A stretch of DNA of 64,000 bases from Algivirga pacifica. GTDB taxonomy: Bacteria; Bacteroidota; Bacteroidia; Cytophagales; Flammeovirgaceae. The stretch spans positions 124,001 through 188,000 of the forward strand of contig NZ_BAABJX010000032.1 in NCBI RefSeq assembly GCF_039543525.1, read 5' to 3'. Both the position numbers and the translations under genes were made by a program. Of this stretch, positions 8,129-17,177 are shown piece after piece. Position 1 is the first letter of the stretch. Each line of letters opens with the position of its first letter. The notes below the pieces were generated by a model. That model did no database searches, was not told the origin of the DNA, and saw nothing but the letters and a program-made list of their open reading frames with translations.

Positions 8129-9313
8129 TTAATATTTTTCAGCTAATTCCTTTTCTGCATATTCTCTCAATCTATTGATCGCCTTAATTAATAAAGGTGT
8201 ATCCATACAGTGCACTTCTACTCCCCTTCCGATCTGCTCCAGTAACATAATTGTCAACTCCCCTCCCAAATGCTCCTGAAATTCCTGTAACCCTTCCAAT
8301 ACCAAAGGGAAATCATCCTCCACCAACTTCTCTTCCAAGGCTTTATGATAAATCGGTAATTGCAATACCTGCAACACTCCCATAATTCGTTCCCACTCCT
8401 GCTCTGATAATCGTTCTGTAAGGTAAGAGTAAGTGACATCCAAAGCGATCCCTATGGCTACAGCTTCACCATGTCGCAACTGATAATTCGTCATTTGCTC
8501 TAACTTATGCGCTGCCCAATGGCCAAAATCCAAAGGTCTAGAAGTTCCTTTTTCGAATGGATCTCCACTCCCACCGATATGCTCCGAATGCAACTCTGCG
8601 CATCGATATACCACTCGTCCCATAGCTCCCAAATCTCGATTAACCAATGCTGGAGCTTCTTTCTCAATTTGCTCAAAGAACTCTCTATCCTTGATCAAGG
8701 CTACTTTTACAGCCTCTGACACACCTCCAAACCAATCCCGATCACACAAGGTCTTTAGGAACAATGTATCATTAATTACTGCTTGAGGAGGTGCAAAGGC
8801 TCCTAGAAAGTTCTTTTTGCCAAAAGCATTAATCCCATTCTTCACCCCTACACCTGAATCATCTTGGGACAATACAGTTGTAGGAATACGGATATGACGC
8901 ACTCCTCGATGTGCTACAGCTGCAGCAAACCCCACTGCATCAAGAACTGCTCCGCCACCAATGGCAATTACGTAAGCATGTTTATCGATAGCGTAATCAT
9001 TAATTGCTGATAACACCGTTTTCAGGGGTGATAAGGAATTCTTCACACCTTCTCCACCTTCCAATAATAATATTGGTGCAAGCAATTCCATATGATCATC
9101 ATACTGATCACAATAATCCATAATTCTTTGCTCTAACTGGGGATGAGCCTCCGCCACTCCTGTATCTACCACAAAAAAGACCTTTGCCGGTTGATCTTTT
9201 TGTAGGCTTTCAAATAGTTGACAGAGTAACTTATTGGATATGGAAAATAAATCGTTGGTAAAGATAACTGGGTAATCAAACCTTACATCAAATTGTTGTT
9301 GAATGATCATCAT
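8129..9313 (-). CDS. eboD: EboD-like 3-dehydroquinate synthase family protein
   Basis: An AroB-like sugar-phosphate cyclase fold: AIGGGAVLDAVGFAAAVAHRG (NAD-binding glycine loop), RIPTTVLSQDDSGVGVKNGIN, GAFAPPQAVINDT, GVSEAVKVALIKD and a late GHWAAHKLEQ/RHGEAVAIG pair with metal-binding His. True AroB normally has SSVGGKTGIN; here the loop is SGVGVKN, and the length (394 residues) exceeds the usual ~360. Together with its ebo context this points to EboD, a cyclase with a different substrate, and not to the shikimate enzyme. Two ATG codons stand at the start (MMII). It lies 91 bases downstream of eboC. Confidence 0.9.
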   Translation of the reverse strand: MMIIQQQFDVRFDYPVIFTNDLFSISNKLLCQLFESLQKDQPAKVFFVVDTGVAEAHPQLEQRIMDYCDQYDDHMELLAPILLLEGGEGVKNSLSPLKTVLSAINDYAIDKHAYVIAIGGGAVLDAVGFAAAVAHRGVRHIRIPTTVLSQDDSGVGVKNGINAFGKKNFLGAFAPPQAVINDTLFLKTLCDRDWFGGVSEAVKVALIKDREFFEQIEKEAPALVNRDLGAMGRVVYRCAELHSEHIGGSGDPFEKGTSRPLDFGHWAAHKLEQMTNYQLRHGEAVAIGIALDVTYSYLTERLSEQEWERIMGVLQVLQLPIYHKALEEKLVEDDFPLVLEGLQEFQEHLGGELTIMLLEQIGRGVEVHCMDTPLLIKAINRLREYAEKELAEKY

Positions 9314-9404
9314 GGGTTATAAAGTTTTATATTTCGATCTCGTGAGTAAGTGCTTATTTGAAATCAGAAGAATTTCATTGTAAAAGATATAGTTCTGACG
9401 AACT

Positions 9405-10298
9405 CTAAGTAATAGAAAAGTACTTCCCTAAAAGGTATACTACCGGTAAAAGTGCTATTATGATTAAAGCATGTGTCATAGAGGAAAACCCTGCGACCAA
9501 AGCAGCATCATATACCATTAATCCCATAATCCCCATCTTTACTGCCTTTCGAAAGTTCATAGGCACTGGTTCAACAAACGCACCAATCAACGGTAACCCT
9601 AATACATAAGTCAGCAACACAATAAAGGGAGATGCTTTCACTAAGCTAAAAGAAGTGAAGAAAGGCATAAATAGTAAATTGAGGAAGATGATCGCAAATA
9701 CAAGGATTGCTTTTCGAATAGCACCTCCCTGCTTATCCACATATACCTCACTTTGACTGAGCATCGTCACTGCTCCAATGTACGCTAAACTCATCAATGG
9801 CAACAATACAGGCCACTCAAAGGAAATAATAAGTGCACTCATGCCAAGCCATAAATTCAAAGCCCTACAAGTCCCCATCAAAAGAGGCCCCCACCATTGA
9901 TGATGCTTAGCCCATGCATTATAAGCTGAAGCGGAAACAACAATCATCATTGCTAATAGTCCTGATACCATACTAGCCGAAAATGCCGTCATCACTCCAA
10001 AAGCCATAAGCGTAAATGCCAATAACATTGCATGCTCGCGCTTCACCTTGCCACTAGGAATGGGACGCTCAGGGCGCTCAATACGATCAAGATCAGCGTC
10101 CAATACATCATTCAAGACAATTCCACCTCCATACAATCCTATCGTCGATAGAATCAAATAGAAAAAAGTGGTCCAATGCTCTTGCCCTCCTCCATAAAGA
10201 CTCTCAGCAATCCAATACCCCGCCAATATATCCGCTACCGAGGTAACAATATTGGCGGGCCTCATCAAAAGCAAATAAGCCTTTAACTGTTTCATCAC
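9405..10298 (-). CDS. eboC: EboC-like UbiA-family prenyltransferase
   Basis: An integral membrane protein with about eight or nine hydrophobic segments and the UbiA signature NDVLDADLDRIERPERPIPSG split as NDVLDADLD (Asn63, Asp64, Asp67, Asp71) and RPERPIPSG, which binds Mg-prenyl diphosphate. A second acidic motif is degenerate: QSEVYVDKQGG occupies about the expected place. UbiA enzymes attach a polyprenyl chain to an aromatic acceptor at the membrane. In the ebo cluster the acceptor is not known. It overlaps the end of eboB by 4 bases (ATGA), so translation is coupled. EboC is the only membrane member here, so it may anchor the pathway. Confidence 0.93.
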   Translation of the reverse strand: MMKQLKAYLLLMRPANIVTSVADILAGYWIAESLYGGGQEHWTTFFYLILSTIGLYGGGIVLNDVLDADLDRIERPERPIPSGKVKREHAMLLAFTLMAFGVMTAFSASMVSGLLAMMIVVSASAYNAWAKHHQWWGPLLMGTCRALNLWLGMSALIISFEWPVLLPLMSLAYIGAVTMLSQSEVYVDKQGGAIRKAILVFAIIFLNLLFMPFFTSFSLVKASPFIVLLTYVLGLPLIGAFVEPVPMNFRKAVKMGIMGLMVYDAALVAGFSSMTHALIIIALLPVVYLLGKYFSIT

Positions 10299-11212
10299 AC
10301 GGAAGGGTTTTCAATTTCTACTTTAGGAGCTTGCCCTCTCAACACACTATTTTCCTGATATAATGTGCGTTGATCAATCGCTGACCTGTTTTCCCAATCC
10401 TGAGGGTTAAATTGTCCACTCTGTCCATAAGCAGCTATGGCATTTTCATAACATACTTTACGAACATCCTCCATCGGAATACCTCTTTCCAACATTAAAG
10501 CCGCGGTTTTAGGTACTGCCATGGGGTCACTGACTCCCCAATCTGCCGAGCTATCTACGATAATGCGGTCTGAACCAAACTTACGTACAACTTCCACCAT
10601 ACGCTCATTCCCCATTTTGGTACGCGGATAAATTGTAAATGCAGCCCAGAAGCCTTTATCCAACACTTCTTGTACCGTCTCTTCATTATTGTGATCAATT
10701 ACGACCAACCCAGGGTCTAGATTATGCTCTAAACACACTTGCATACTTGTATGTGTGCCTCTGGTTTTGTCTCGATGTGGCGTATGCACTTGTACTGGCA
10801 AACCTGCTTCCTTAGCAAGATCCAACTGCATACGAAAGTACTTATCTTCTGCAGGAGTTTGATCATCATAGCCGATTTCTCCAATTCCAACAACCCCCTC
10901 TTTATAAATATAGCGAGGAAGTAACTCCATCACCTCTTCTGCCAACTCTTCATTGTTCGCTTCTTTGGAGTTTAATCCTATCGTACAATAATGCTTGATC
11001 CCAAACTGACTTGCTCGGAACCGCTCCCAACCAATTAAGGTGTTATAGTAATCTTTAAATGATCCTACAGATGTACGTGGTTGTCCTAACCAGAATGAGG
11101 GTTCAATCACCGCTACGATTCCGGCTTTAGCCATTCGCTCGTAATCGTCTGTAGTTCTGGAAATCATATGGATATGTGGATCAATTAAAGGTAGGTTCTC
11201 TATCTTATTCAT
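10295..11212 (-). CDS. eboB: EboB-like TatD/amidohydrolase family metal hydrolase
   Basis: LIDPHIHMISRT at the N-terminus supplies the HxH metal ligands (His13, His15). VGIGEIGYDD supplies the bridging Glu, LPVQVHTPHRDK a third His, VVIDHNNEETV a fourth, and IIVDSSADWG the terminal Asp. This is the full TatD/PHP-like amidohydrolase ligand set, so the enzyme should be active. Family members act as nucleases or lactone/amide hydrolases; the ebo substrate is unknown. There is no signal peptide. The gene sits between eboA (66-base gap) and eboC (4-base overlap). Confidence 0.92.
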   Translation of the reverse strand: MNKIENLPLIDPHIHMISRTTDDYERMAKAGIVAVIEPSFWLGQPRTSVGSFKDYYNTLIGWERFRASQFGIKHYCTIGLNSKEANNEELAEEVMELLPRYIYKEGVVGIGEIGYDDQTPAEDKYFRMQLDLAKEAGLPVQVHTPHRDKTRGTHTSMQVCLEHNLDPGLVVIDHNNEETVQEVLDKGFWAAFTIYPRTKMGNERMVEVVRKFGSDRIIVDSSADWGVSDPMAVPKTAALMLERGIPMEDVRKVCYENAIAAYGQSGQFNPQDWENRSAIDQRTLYQENSVLRGQAPKVEIENPSV

Positions 11213-11278
11213 AGGTCAATGGTTTTAGTAGGTTAAATAAAAATAAGCTGGTTTATATAAGCAGGTACCCCAAGTTCC

Positions 11279-12193
11279 TTAGCGTATATCTATTTCAGTA
11301 TAGCCGCTACCTGTTTGCTGATAGCCTTTTCGTTTGGGTTTCGCTTTATGGTATGTTTCTCCCAGCTGATCCCAGTTCATCTGAAATGAACGAATCTGCT
11401 TAGGACGTAAATCTTTCAAGCCTCTCACTTTTGTCTGAGCACTAATAATGTAAGCAGCTAACTCATCAAAGCCTTCCTTATCCAGTAAGCCTTTGAGAAG
11501 AGGAAGATGTTTTTTTCTAAGATAAGGCACTGTAAATCGCCAAAGTTCTGGTGTTACATTTCGAGCCGCACTCCAGCGTTCCATGACATAATCCCTCAAC
11601 ATTTCAAACAAAGTGAAATTGTGTCGTTGATCTACTCCATAGATTTTATACATGGGACGCTCCATGAAAATAGCTTTCAGGATCATCTGATTCCATTGAT
11701 GATCTTCAAAAAACAAAACAGGGTAAGGGTTCTCCAACGCAACAGCATCAAACACAGTCGTCATATTGGTTCTTAGTCCTTCGACGGCTTTATACACATA
11801 ACGTGATGGATTGGGTAAAAAAGGCAATGCTTTATACAAAGCGACAAACTCTTTCTCATCGGCCGTATCAAAAAGCATACGGATAATCGTGTCGCTCCTA
11901 TCCGTGTGGATTGCCTGATAGCGCACCAAAAAATACACTCTTGCTAGCTCCAACAGGGTCCAATTATTGACCCAACTAAAGGTTGGAATGGCAATTTGCT
12001 CATCCCCATTCTCTAACATCTTAGGAAGCGTAGAGAATATACGGTAAAACATAGAATCTCTCTCCTGAGATTTCAGCACCTTCCACTTCTCCTCAAAAGA
12101 TGTCCAATGACCAGGTGATACATGTGCCTTGAGGGTATTACCTAATACCTGTAATGTTTCTCCCTCTGTTGGTAATATTTGTAGTGGTTGCAT
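11279..12193 (-). CDS. eboA: EboA domain protein
   Basis: The C-terminal half carries FEMLRDYVMERWSAARNV followed by PELWRF, the recognisable core of EboA proteins, and HQWNQMILKAIFM just before it. I place the start at the ATG at 12193 (MQPLQILPTEG, 304 residues); a TTG nine codons upstream is possible but less likely. The protein is soluble, mostly helical, with no known catalytic motif. It is the first gene of a six-gene same-strand cluster in the order A-B-C-D-E-F, so the promoter should lie between here and the OmpA gene. The role is unknown beyond genetic linkage to metabolite export. Confidence 0.85.
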   Translation of the reverse strand: MQPLQILPTEGETLQVLGNTLKAHVSPGHWTSFEEKWKVLKSQERDSMFYRIFSTLPKMLENGDEQIAIPTFSWVNNWTLLELARVYFLVRYQAIHTDRSDTIIRMLFDTADEKEFVALYKALPFLPNPSRYVYKAVEGLRTNMTTVFDAVALENPYPVLFFEDHQWNQMILKAIFMERPMYKIYGVDQRHNFTLFEMLRDYVMERWSAARNVTPELWRFTVPYLRKKHLPLLKGLLDKEGFDELAAYIISAQTKVRGLKDLRPKQIRSFQMNWDQLGETYHKAKPKRKGYQQTGSGYTEIDIR

Positions 12194-12291
12194 GAGTTGT
12201 GGGTTAATAAGTACGAACAATTGGAACCATACTTATAATTTATGCAACACACTCAGGCAGAAGTGTATAAAAACTGACAATAAATCTAAAT

Positions 12292-12316
12292 GGGAGAACA
12301 TTACATAAGTTCTCCC
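12292..12316 (-). terminator. Probable terminator of the OmpA-family gene
   Basis: GGGAGAAC and GTTCTCCC form an 8-bp stem over a 9-base loop, 12 bases past the stop codon. On the minus strand an AT-rich stretch follows (ATTTAGATTTATTG), without a clean T run. Confidence 0.55.
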
Positions 12317-12327
12317 CATACATTTCA

Positions 12328-12972
12328 TTACAACTTGCCGTTCTTGGCTTTTTGCTTCATTTCATCATTGGCATAAATAGCCATTTCCACTCTTCTATTC
12401 TTTTCCCGATTCGCTTCATCATTAGGATATTTAGGCTGTGTTTCTCCATACCATTTCTCTGACAAACGAGCCCCTGCGACCCCTTGACTTTGTAGATACT
12501 GAGAAACTGCTAATGCTCTCTTTTTGGACAATTCCATGTTAAAATCCTCTGGTCCTGAGTCATCAGTATGTCCCTCAAGTAGAATATTCGTATCCTCATA
12601 TTTCTTTAAAACTTCTGCCACATCCTTTAACTCTGCTTTATAAGCCTCGCTAATTTCTGCCGAGTTAATCTTGAAAGTCAAGCCAGCATCAAAAGTCATA
12701 TTAATTCCTTCATCTACACGCTCTACCTCTGCGGTAGGAACGGCTTGCTTTAGCTCCTTGGCCTGCTTATCCATTTCCTTACCAATCAGATTTCCCGCAG
12801 TACCTCCAATCGCTGCTCCTGCAATAATTCCCCAAGCACTTCCTTTAGATACCGCAGCACCTATAGCTGCTCCACTGGCCGCACCTATGGCTGTTCCTTT
12901 TTGCTGATTATTCCAGGATTTACATCCTAAACATAGCGTTATGGCTAAACCTATAGCTAATATGTTTTTCAT
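12328..12972 (-). CDS. OmpA-family lipoprotein with glycine-zipper segment
   Basis: A short signal ends in ITLCLGC (lipobox, Cys17). Residues about 25-70 are a glycine zipper (GTAIGAASGAAIGAAV, IIAGAAIGGTAGNLIG), a membrane-inserting or oligomerising segment. Residues about 95-205 are an OmpA-like domain with LEGHTDDSG and NREKNRRVEMAI, the region that binds diaminopimelate in peptidoglycan. It resembles the YiaD/Pal group that ties the outer membrane to the wall. It follows the TPR gene by 46 bases on the same strand and is probably co-transcribed with it. Confidence 0.92.
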   Translation of the reverse strand: MKNILAIGLAITLCLGCKSWNNQQKGTAIGAASGAAIGAAVSKGSAWGIIAGAAIGGTAGNLIGKEMDKQAKELKQAVPTAEVERVDEGINMTFDAGLTFKINSAEISEAYKAELKDVAEVLKKYEDTNILLEGHTDDSGPEDFNMELSKKRALAVSQYLQSQGVAGARLSEKWYGETQPKYPNDEANREKNRRVEMAIYANDEMKQKAKNGKL

Positions 12973-13018
12973 ATCTATTTTGGTTGAATCATTAAATCGA
13001 ATTCATTAACATGGAAAG

Positions 13019-13849
13019 TTATTTACAAATCATCGTTGCAAAAAGATCTTTATCCATAGCCTCCCAACCCATACTTAAAGCCTTTTGCAAATCAGTACAG
13101 GTTAACTGCTTTTCTTCCTCTGTCATTTTTTGCTTCAACTCCCTTGCCTCTGTGGTACCATACTTATGCTGCAGCATCTTCAAGCGGGCATTACTCCGGA
13201 TAATGTACATTTCTAAATCTTCCTTCCCCATGGCTACCGCTTTATCATACCCTTCAGTAAAAGCCTTATCGTACTCATCACTATACACATACATATCACC
13301 TTTCTGAATATAGAAATTGGGATTATTTGCATCTAACTCCATCGCTTTCTCCAAATACATGAAGGCCGAATCACGCTCTCCCAATTGTCGGTCATAAAGG
13401 GCTGCCATCAACGCATAATTGGAAGCCTTTTCTGTAGTGTTCTGATTCTCCTCTGTTAACTCAATTACTTTATTCAAGGAGGACTTTGCTCCTTCAGCAT
13501 CTCCTACCCCTTCCAATGCTATCGCCTTTTGAAAATGGCCTCCAAGACTTCTGTCTTTGGTCGCTTTCAATGCCTTATCCGCTTCTTCTACCGCTTGATC
13601 ATATTGTTTTAAACCATTATAGGCTTCAGCCTTAGCGATAGCACCCTGTTCTTTAGCATCTTTTGTTTTACAATCTCCTGAGAAATCTTCCAATACTTCT
13701 AACGCTCCTGAATAGTCTTTACTTTCTAAGGACATACGTGCCTGTTCTAACTTCTCCTTACACTTTTTTCCCATAGTAAAGGTTTGGGCAGAAAGATATT
13801 GTGTGAGTAAAAAACTAAGAAGTAATAGCGTAATCTTCTGATATCTCAT
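13019..13849 (-). CDS. Secreted tetratricopeptide-repeat protein
   Basis: I choose the ATG at 13849 because MRYQKITLLLLSFLLTQYLS followed by AQ is a good Sec signal; an upstream ATG would add 14 residues before it. The mature part has several TPR helices: YSGALEVLEDFSGDC, NGLKQYDQAVEEADKALKAT, HFQKAIALEGVGDAEGAKSS, SAFMYLEKAMELDANNPNFY. TPR scaffolds bind proteins, and this one should act in the periplasm. The last 60 residues include two Cys that could pair. Its downstream partner is the OmpA lipoprotein, which suggests an envelope role, but no specific function can be assigned. Confidence 0.85.
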   Translation of the reverse strand: MRYQKITLLLLSFLLTQYLSAQTFTMGKKCKEKLEQARMSLESKDYSGALEVLEDFSGDCKTKDAKEQGAIAKAEAYNGLKQYDQAVEEADKALKATKDRSLGGHFQKAIALEGVGDAEGAKSSLNKVIELTEENQNTTEKASNYALMAALYDRQLGERDSAFMYLEKAMELDANNPNFYIQKGDMYVYSDEYDKAFTEGYDKAVAMGKEDLEMYIIRSNARLKMLQHKYGTTEARELKQKMTEEEKQLTCTDLQKALSMGWEAMDKDLFATMICK

Positions 13850-13964
13850 AATGAATAACCTGTTAACAGATTTAAATATTATTACTATCATAAAAGTGCT
13901 TTAAGCAGCTAGTTGGTTCCTTTTGATTCATGTTTTGATGATTCAGAAAAAGGATTCATCAACA

Positions 13965-16900
13965 CTACTTCTTTTGATACGGATACTTTTTTCCTTTTCC
14001 CTCTCTATAATATGCTCCCACCGCTATCATAGCTACGACTCCAATCGTTACCCATACAAAATCTGGAATAGGCAAAGGATCCCCTGCCGCATAGGAATGC
14101 AGTCCTGAAAGGTAATAATTCACCCCAAATGAGGTCATCACAATGGAAGAGAAGGCAAGTACACTGGCAAGATTGAACGCATATAAACTTCTCAAAGACG
14201 GAATTAGCCTCATATGTAATACTATCGCGTATACCATTATGGAAATCAAAGCCCAAGTTTCCTTAGGGTCCCACCCCCAATATCTTCCCCAAGACTCATT
14301 GGCCCAAACTCCTCCCAGAAATGTTCCTGTGGCCAACATATACAATCCAATTGTCATGGATAACTCACTAATCATCGACAACTCAAGAATGCTCTTACGA
14401 AAACGATCATCCTGAACAATCATAAAAATCAGGCACAAAGCCCCTAGAAGGGCCGATAATGCCAAAGGCGCATAGCTACTGACAATGATCGCTACATGGA
14501 TCTTTAACCAATACGATTTCAATACTGGCACCAGAGAGGTAATTTCCGGATTAAGCCAATCCAAATAAGAAACAAATAACAAGGTTCCGGTAAACAAGGC
14601 TACTACTGGAATGATAAAGTCACTTCTTCTTTGAAATAGAAAGCCGAAAAGCAATAAGGCCCATGATACCAGTATCAGCATCTCATAACCGTTGCTCCAC
14701 GGAGGATAACCTCCTGCATACCATCGCAACCCCATATTGACTGTTTGCGCTATAAACCCAAGCCATACCCCTAGCAAAGCCAAACGAAAAACCCATTTCA
14801 ACCACTTTCCAAAATAAAAGCGTTTCAGTATCGCCAATACTAATAATGTGATTCCTAAAAGCCAGTACACAGGAAATAGTCTGTTATATATATTCAGCTG
14901 ATTATATAATAATTCTGCCTTCAATCTATTAGGGTCAGGGATCAACTTCTCCCCCATCACTTCCTGAAATGTCTTTAGGTATGTCAATTTACTATTAGCC
15001 ACCGTCCAGTCTCCTGTTCGCTGCGCCTTAGCAATATCCTGATAATAAACAGGGAGGATATTCCGTACAAATACCGCGTCTTCTTGCTTGAACCCCGTAC
15101 TCCCTGCCGCATTAAACCATGTATCCGAAGGATCATCCGGTAATGGAAATATCTTCAGGTAGTTCCCAGAAAGGGCCTGATAGAGAATATTGAAGCGCTC
15201 ATCTACCTTTATCAACTCATTATCTTGCTCAGAACGCTCGGCAGGCTTTTTCTGCTGTGCACGGCCCACTAATTCCACTAGACGATAATTCCCTTGTTCA
15301 TCAAGTAAATCTGTGAATGCCAATAATGATTTTGGTTCAATATTCAAGGCCTCGAAAATAGGTTGCCCTTTTTGCAGGTCTATTTTGATCACCTCTATAG
15401 ACTCCCATAAAACCGGCGCTTGATTAATGGAAAGAAATACCTGATCAGCGTTCAATGTTTCTCCGGAGGCAGGCAAGGTATAAGAGGTTTTACGGGTCAG
15501 CTTTCTCAATAACTCAGAAGCCAAGGTATTGATTGGCTTGATTCGTCCATCCATATCCTGGACCAATAACTGTCCAAATACTTCTGCATGTTGTCGATCT
15601 ACAATAAGAAGAGACGTTTCTGCAGGAGATGCTGCTTTTAGTGTGATAGGTAATACTAAGAGCACAATGATGGGTGCATATTGTAGCTTTTTCAATTGAC
15701 GACTCACCGCAACAAATCGGGAACCCTTTCCAAAAAAGCTAAATAACATTCCCAGCATCATTAGAAAATAGCCCACATAGGTCACTCGTGTACCCCAATA
15801 ATCTTGATTGACAGAAAGTACCGTTCCCAGCTCATCCAGATCATAGGATGCCTGAAAAAATCGATATCCCTTATGGTCCAGTACATTATTCATTGAGATC
15901 CTAACAGGAAACTCTCCTTCCTCAGGGTCTTTGACAATCAACTCACTGGCATAAGAAGACGGACTTACAGACCCTGGATATCTCTGTAGTTGAAAGTCCG
16001 ATAAGTATAAATCAAAAGGCAACAGTTCCAATCTAGGGCCATAAGCTATTTGTAATGACTGATCTCCTACCTTGATTTGCTGGGGTCTACTCATTACCCC
16101 ATCAACTGCTGGGAGAATAATTTTTCGGAACTGATCCCCATCACTAATGGTCAAGAAAAGCAGGTCTGCTGCTTCTTTCTTCAACTCCTTGTCCTCAGTA
16201 GACTGATAGCCTAGTTTTTTTCCTTCATATACCTCTTTGACTACAAAACTCAAGTCTCCCGAACGGTACAAGGCCCTCAACTGTAAGGTATCTTCCTGAG
16301 TATGTAATAGCCTTCCTTGTTGCTGAGTAGCCATCACCATATATTCAAAATCCTTTGGTGATTCTATAAAATATGCTTCTCCTTTTTGATTGAGGTTCAC
16401 CGCATTCTCCCTAGGGTTATTCAAGGTAAACGCATACCCATTAATGTAGACAACTCCTTTATTTTCCAGGAAAAAACTCTTTCGATTGCCCTCTGCTACG
16501 GCGACAAGTTCTATTACTTGGTCTTCTTTACTTCCCTCCTCTACTCCTTGCACAGCATCGGGCACAAAACGGTCCAGATGAATACTCAACGACCTTTGGG
16601 TAAGACCAAGGTCAATTGTTTTATCAAGATTTTGTTCCTGAACGTAATGTAATGGTACTTCTAATACCTTCGTGCCTTCCTCAGACTGAGTATGGATAAA
16701 CAACCCTCTATCCTGGGCTATCATCACATTGGAACTTTGCCCTTCCCTGATTCGGATCAAACCTTCCTGCCCAAAATAGCGAGTAATTCCAGCTCCTATA
16801 ATCATCACAATAAAGGCAAGGTGAAAAGTAAGTATACTCCACTTTTCTTTTCGATAGAGTTTATATCTGAAAATATTGGCAAAGAAATTAATACCCAGTA

Positions 16901-17081
16901 TTAGCATTACGCCTTCAAACCACCAGGTATTATAGACTACGTTGCGAGCATATGGGGTGCCAAAATCATTTTCTAAAAAGGTGGCATAGGCCATCGACAC
17001 GGCAAAAACCAATAAGGCCACCAATGTGAGTTTATTGGATACGATCAGTCCCCATACTTTATTTTTAGGTTTGTTACTCAT
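13965..17081 (-). CDS. ccsBA: Fused ResB-CcsA cytochrome c biogenesis protein
   Basis: System II cytochrome c maturation: the protein carries haem across the membrane and joins it to CxxCH motifs of apocytochromes. The N-terminal part is ResB/Ccs1-like, with membrane segments near residues 15-35 and 50-70 and a large extracytoplasmic domain. A hydrophobic region near 460-510 and a long periplasmic linker follow. The C-terminal third is CcsA, with six or more membrane spans and the haem motif ESWGRYWGWDPKETWAL near residue 935. The start at 17081 (MSNKPKNKV) removes an unlikely 12-residue leader; the protein is then 1038 residues. It lies directly downstream of nrfA, the multihaem protein that needs it. 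Such fusions are typical in Bacteroidota. Confidence 0.95.
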   Translation of the reverse strand: MSNKPKNKVWGLIVSNKLTLVALLVFAVSMAYATFLENDFGTPYARNVVYNTWWFEGVMLILGINFFANIFRYKLYRKEKWSILTFHLAFIVMIIGAGITRYFGQEGLIRIREGQSSNVMIAQDRGLFIHTQSEEGTKVLEVPLHYVQEQNLDKTIDLGLTQRSLSIHLDRFVPDAVQGVEEGSKEDQVIELVAVAEGNRKSFFLENKGVVYINGYAFTLNNPRENAVNLNQKGEAYFIESPKDFEYMVMATQQQGRLLHTQEDTLQLRALYRSGDLSFVVKEVYEGKKLGYQSTEDKELKKEAADLLFLTISDGDQFRKIILPAVDGVMSRPQQIKVGDQSLQIAYGPRLELLPFDLYLSDFQLQRYPGSVSPSSYASELIVKDPEEGEFPVRISMNNVLDHKGYRFFQASYDLDELGTVLSVNQDYWGTRVTYVGYFLMMLGMLFSFFGKGSRFVAVSRQLKKLQYAPIIVLLVLPITLKAASPAETSLLIVDRQHAEVFGQLLVQDMDGRIKPINTLASELLRKLTRKTSYTLPASGETLNADQVFLSINQAPVLWESIEVIKIDLQKGQPIFEALNIEPKSLLAFTDLLDEQGNYRLVELVGRAQQKKPAERSEQDNELIKVDERFNILYQALSGNYLKIFPLPDDPSDTWFNAAGSTGFKQEDAVFVRNILPVYYQDIAKAQRTGDWTVANSKLTYLKTFQEVMGEKLIPDPNRLKAELLYNQLNIYNRLFPVYWLLGITLLVLAILKRFYFGKWLKWVFRLALLGVWLGFIAQTVNMGLRWYAGGYPPWSNGYEMLILVSWALLLFGFLFQRRSDFIIPVVALFTGTLLFVSYLDWLNPEITSLVPVLKSYWLKIHVAIIVSSYAPLALSALLGALCLIFMIVQDDRFRKSILELSMISELSMTIGLYMLATGTFLGGVWANESWGRYWGWDPKETWALISIMVYAIVLHMRLIPSLRSLYAFNLASVLAFSSIVMTSFGVNYYLSGLHSYAAGDPLPIPDFVWVTIGVVAMIAVGAYYREGKGKKYPYQKK

Positions 17082-17119
17082 TGATCGGGTATATTCAATT
17101 AGGGTACAATAATACATTA

Positions 17120-17168
17120 AGTAGAATTGTTCCTTTGTCTGCGAATATGCTAGAGGAACAATTCTACT
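17120..17168 (-). promoter_or_regulatory. Intercistronic hairpin between nrfA and ccsBA
   Basis: AGTAGAATTGTTCCT pairs perfectly with AGGAACAATTCTACT (15 bp, 19-base loop). It sits 10 bases past the nrfA stop and about 40 bases before the ccsBA ATG. No T-tract follows on the minus strand, so it is more likely to protect the nrfHA message or limit read-through than to terminate fully. Confidence 0.6.
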
Positions 17169-17177
17169 AAACGTCTG

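Noticed and set aside
8129..9313. Shikimate-pathway aroB
   Set aside because: The substrate loop differs from AroB and the gene sits inside an intact ebo cluster, so EboD is the better call.
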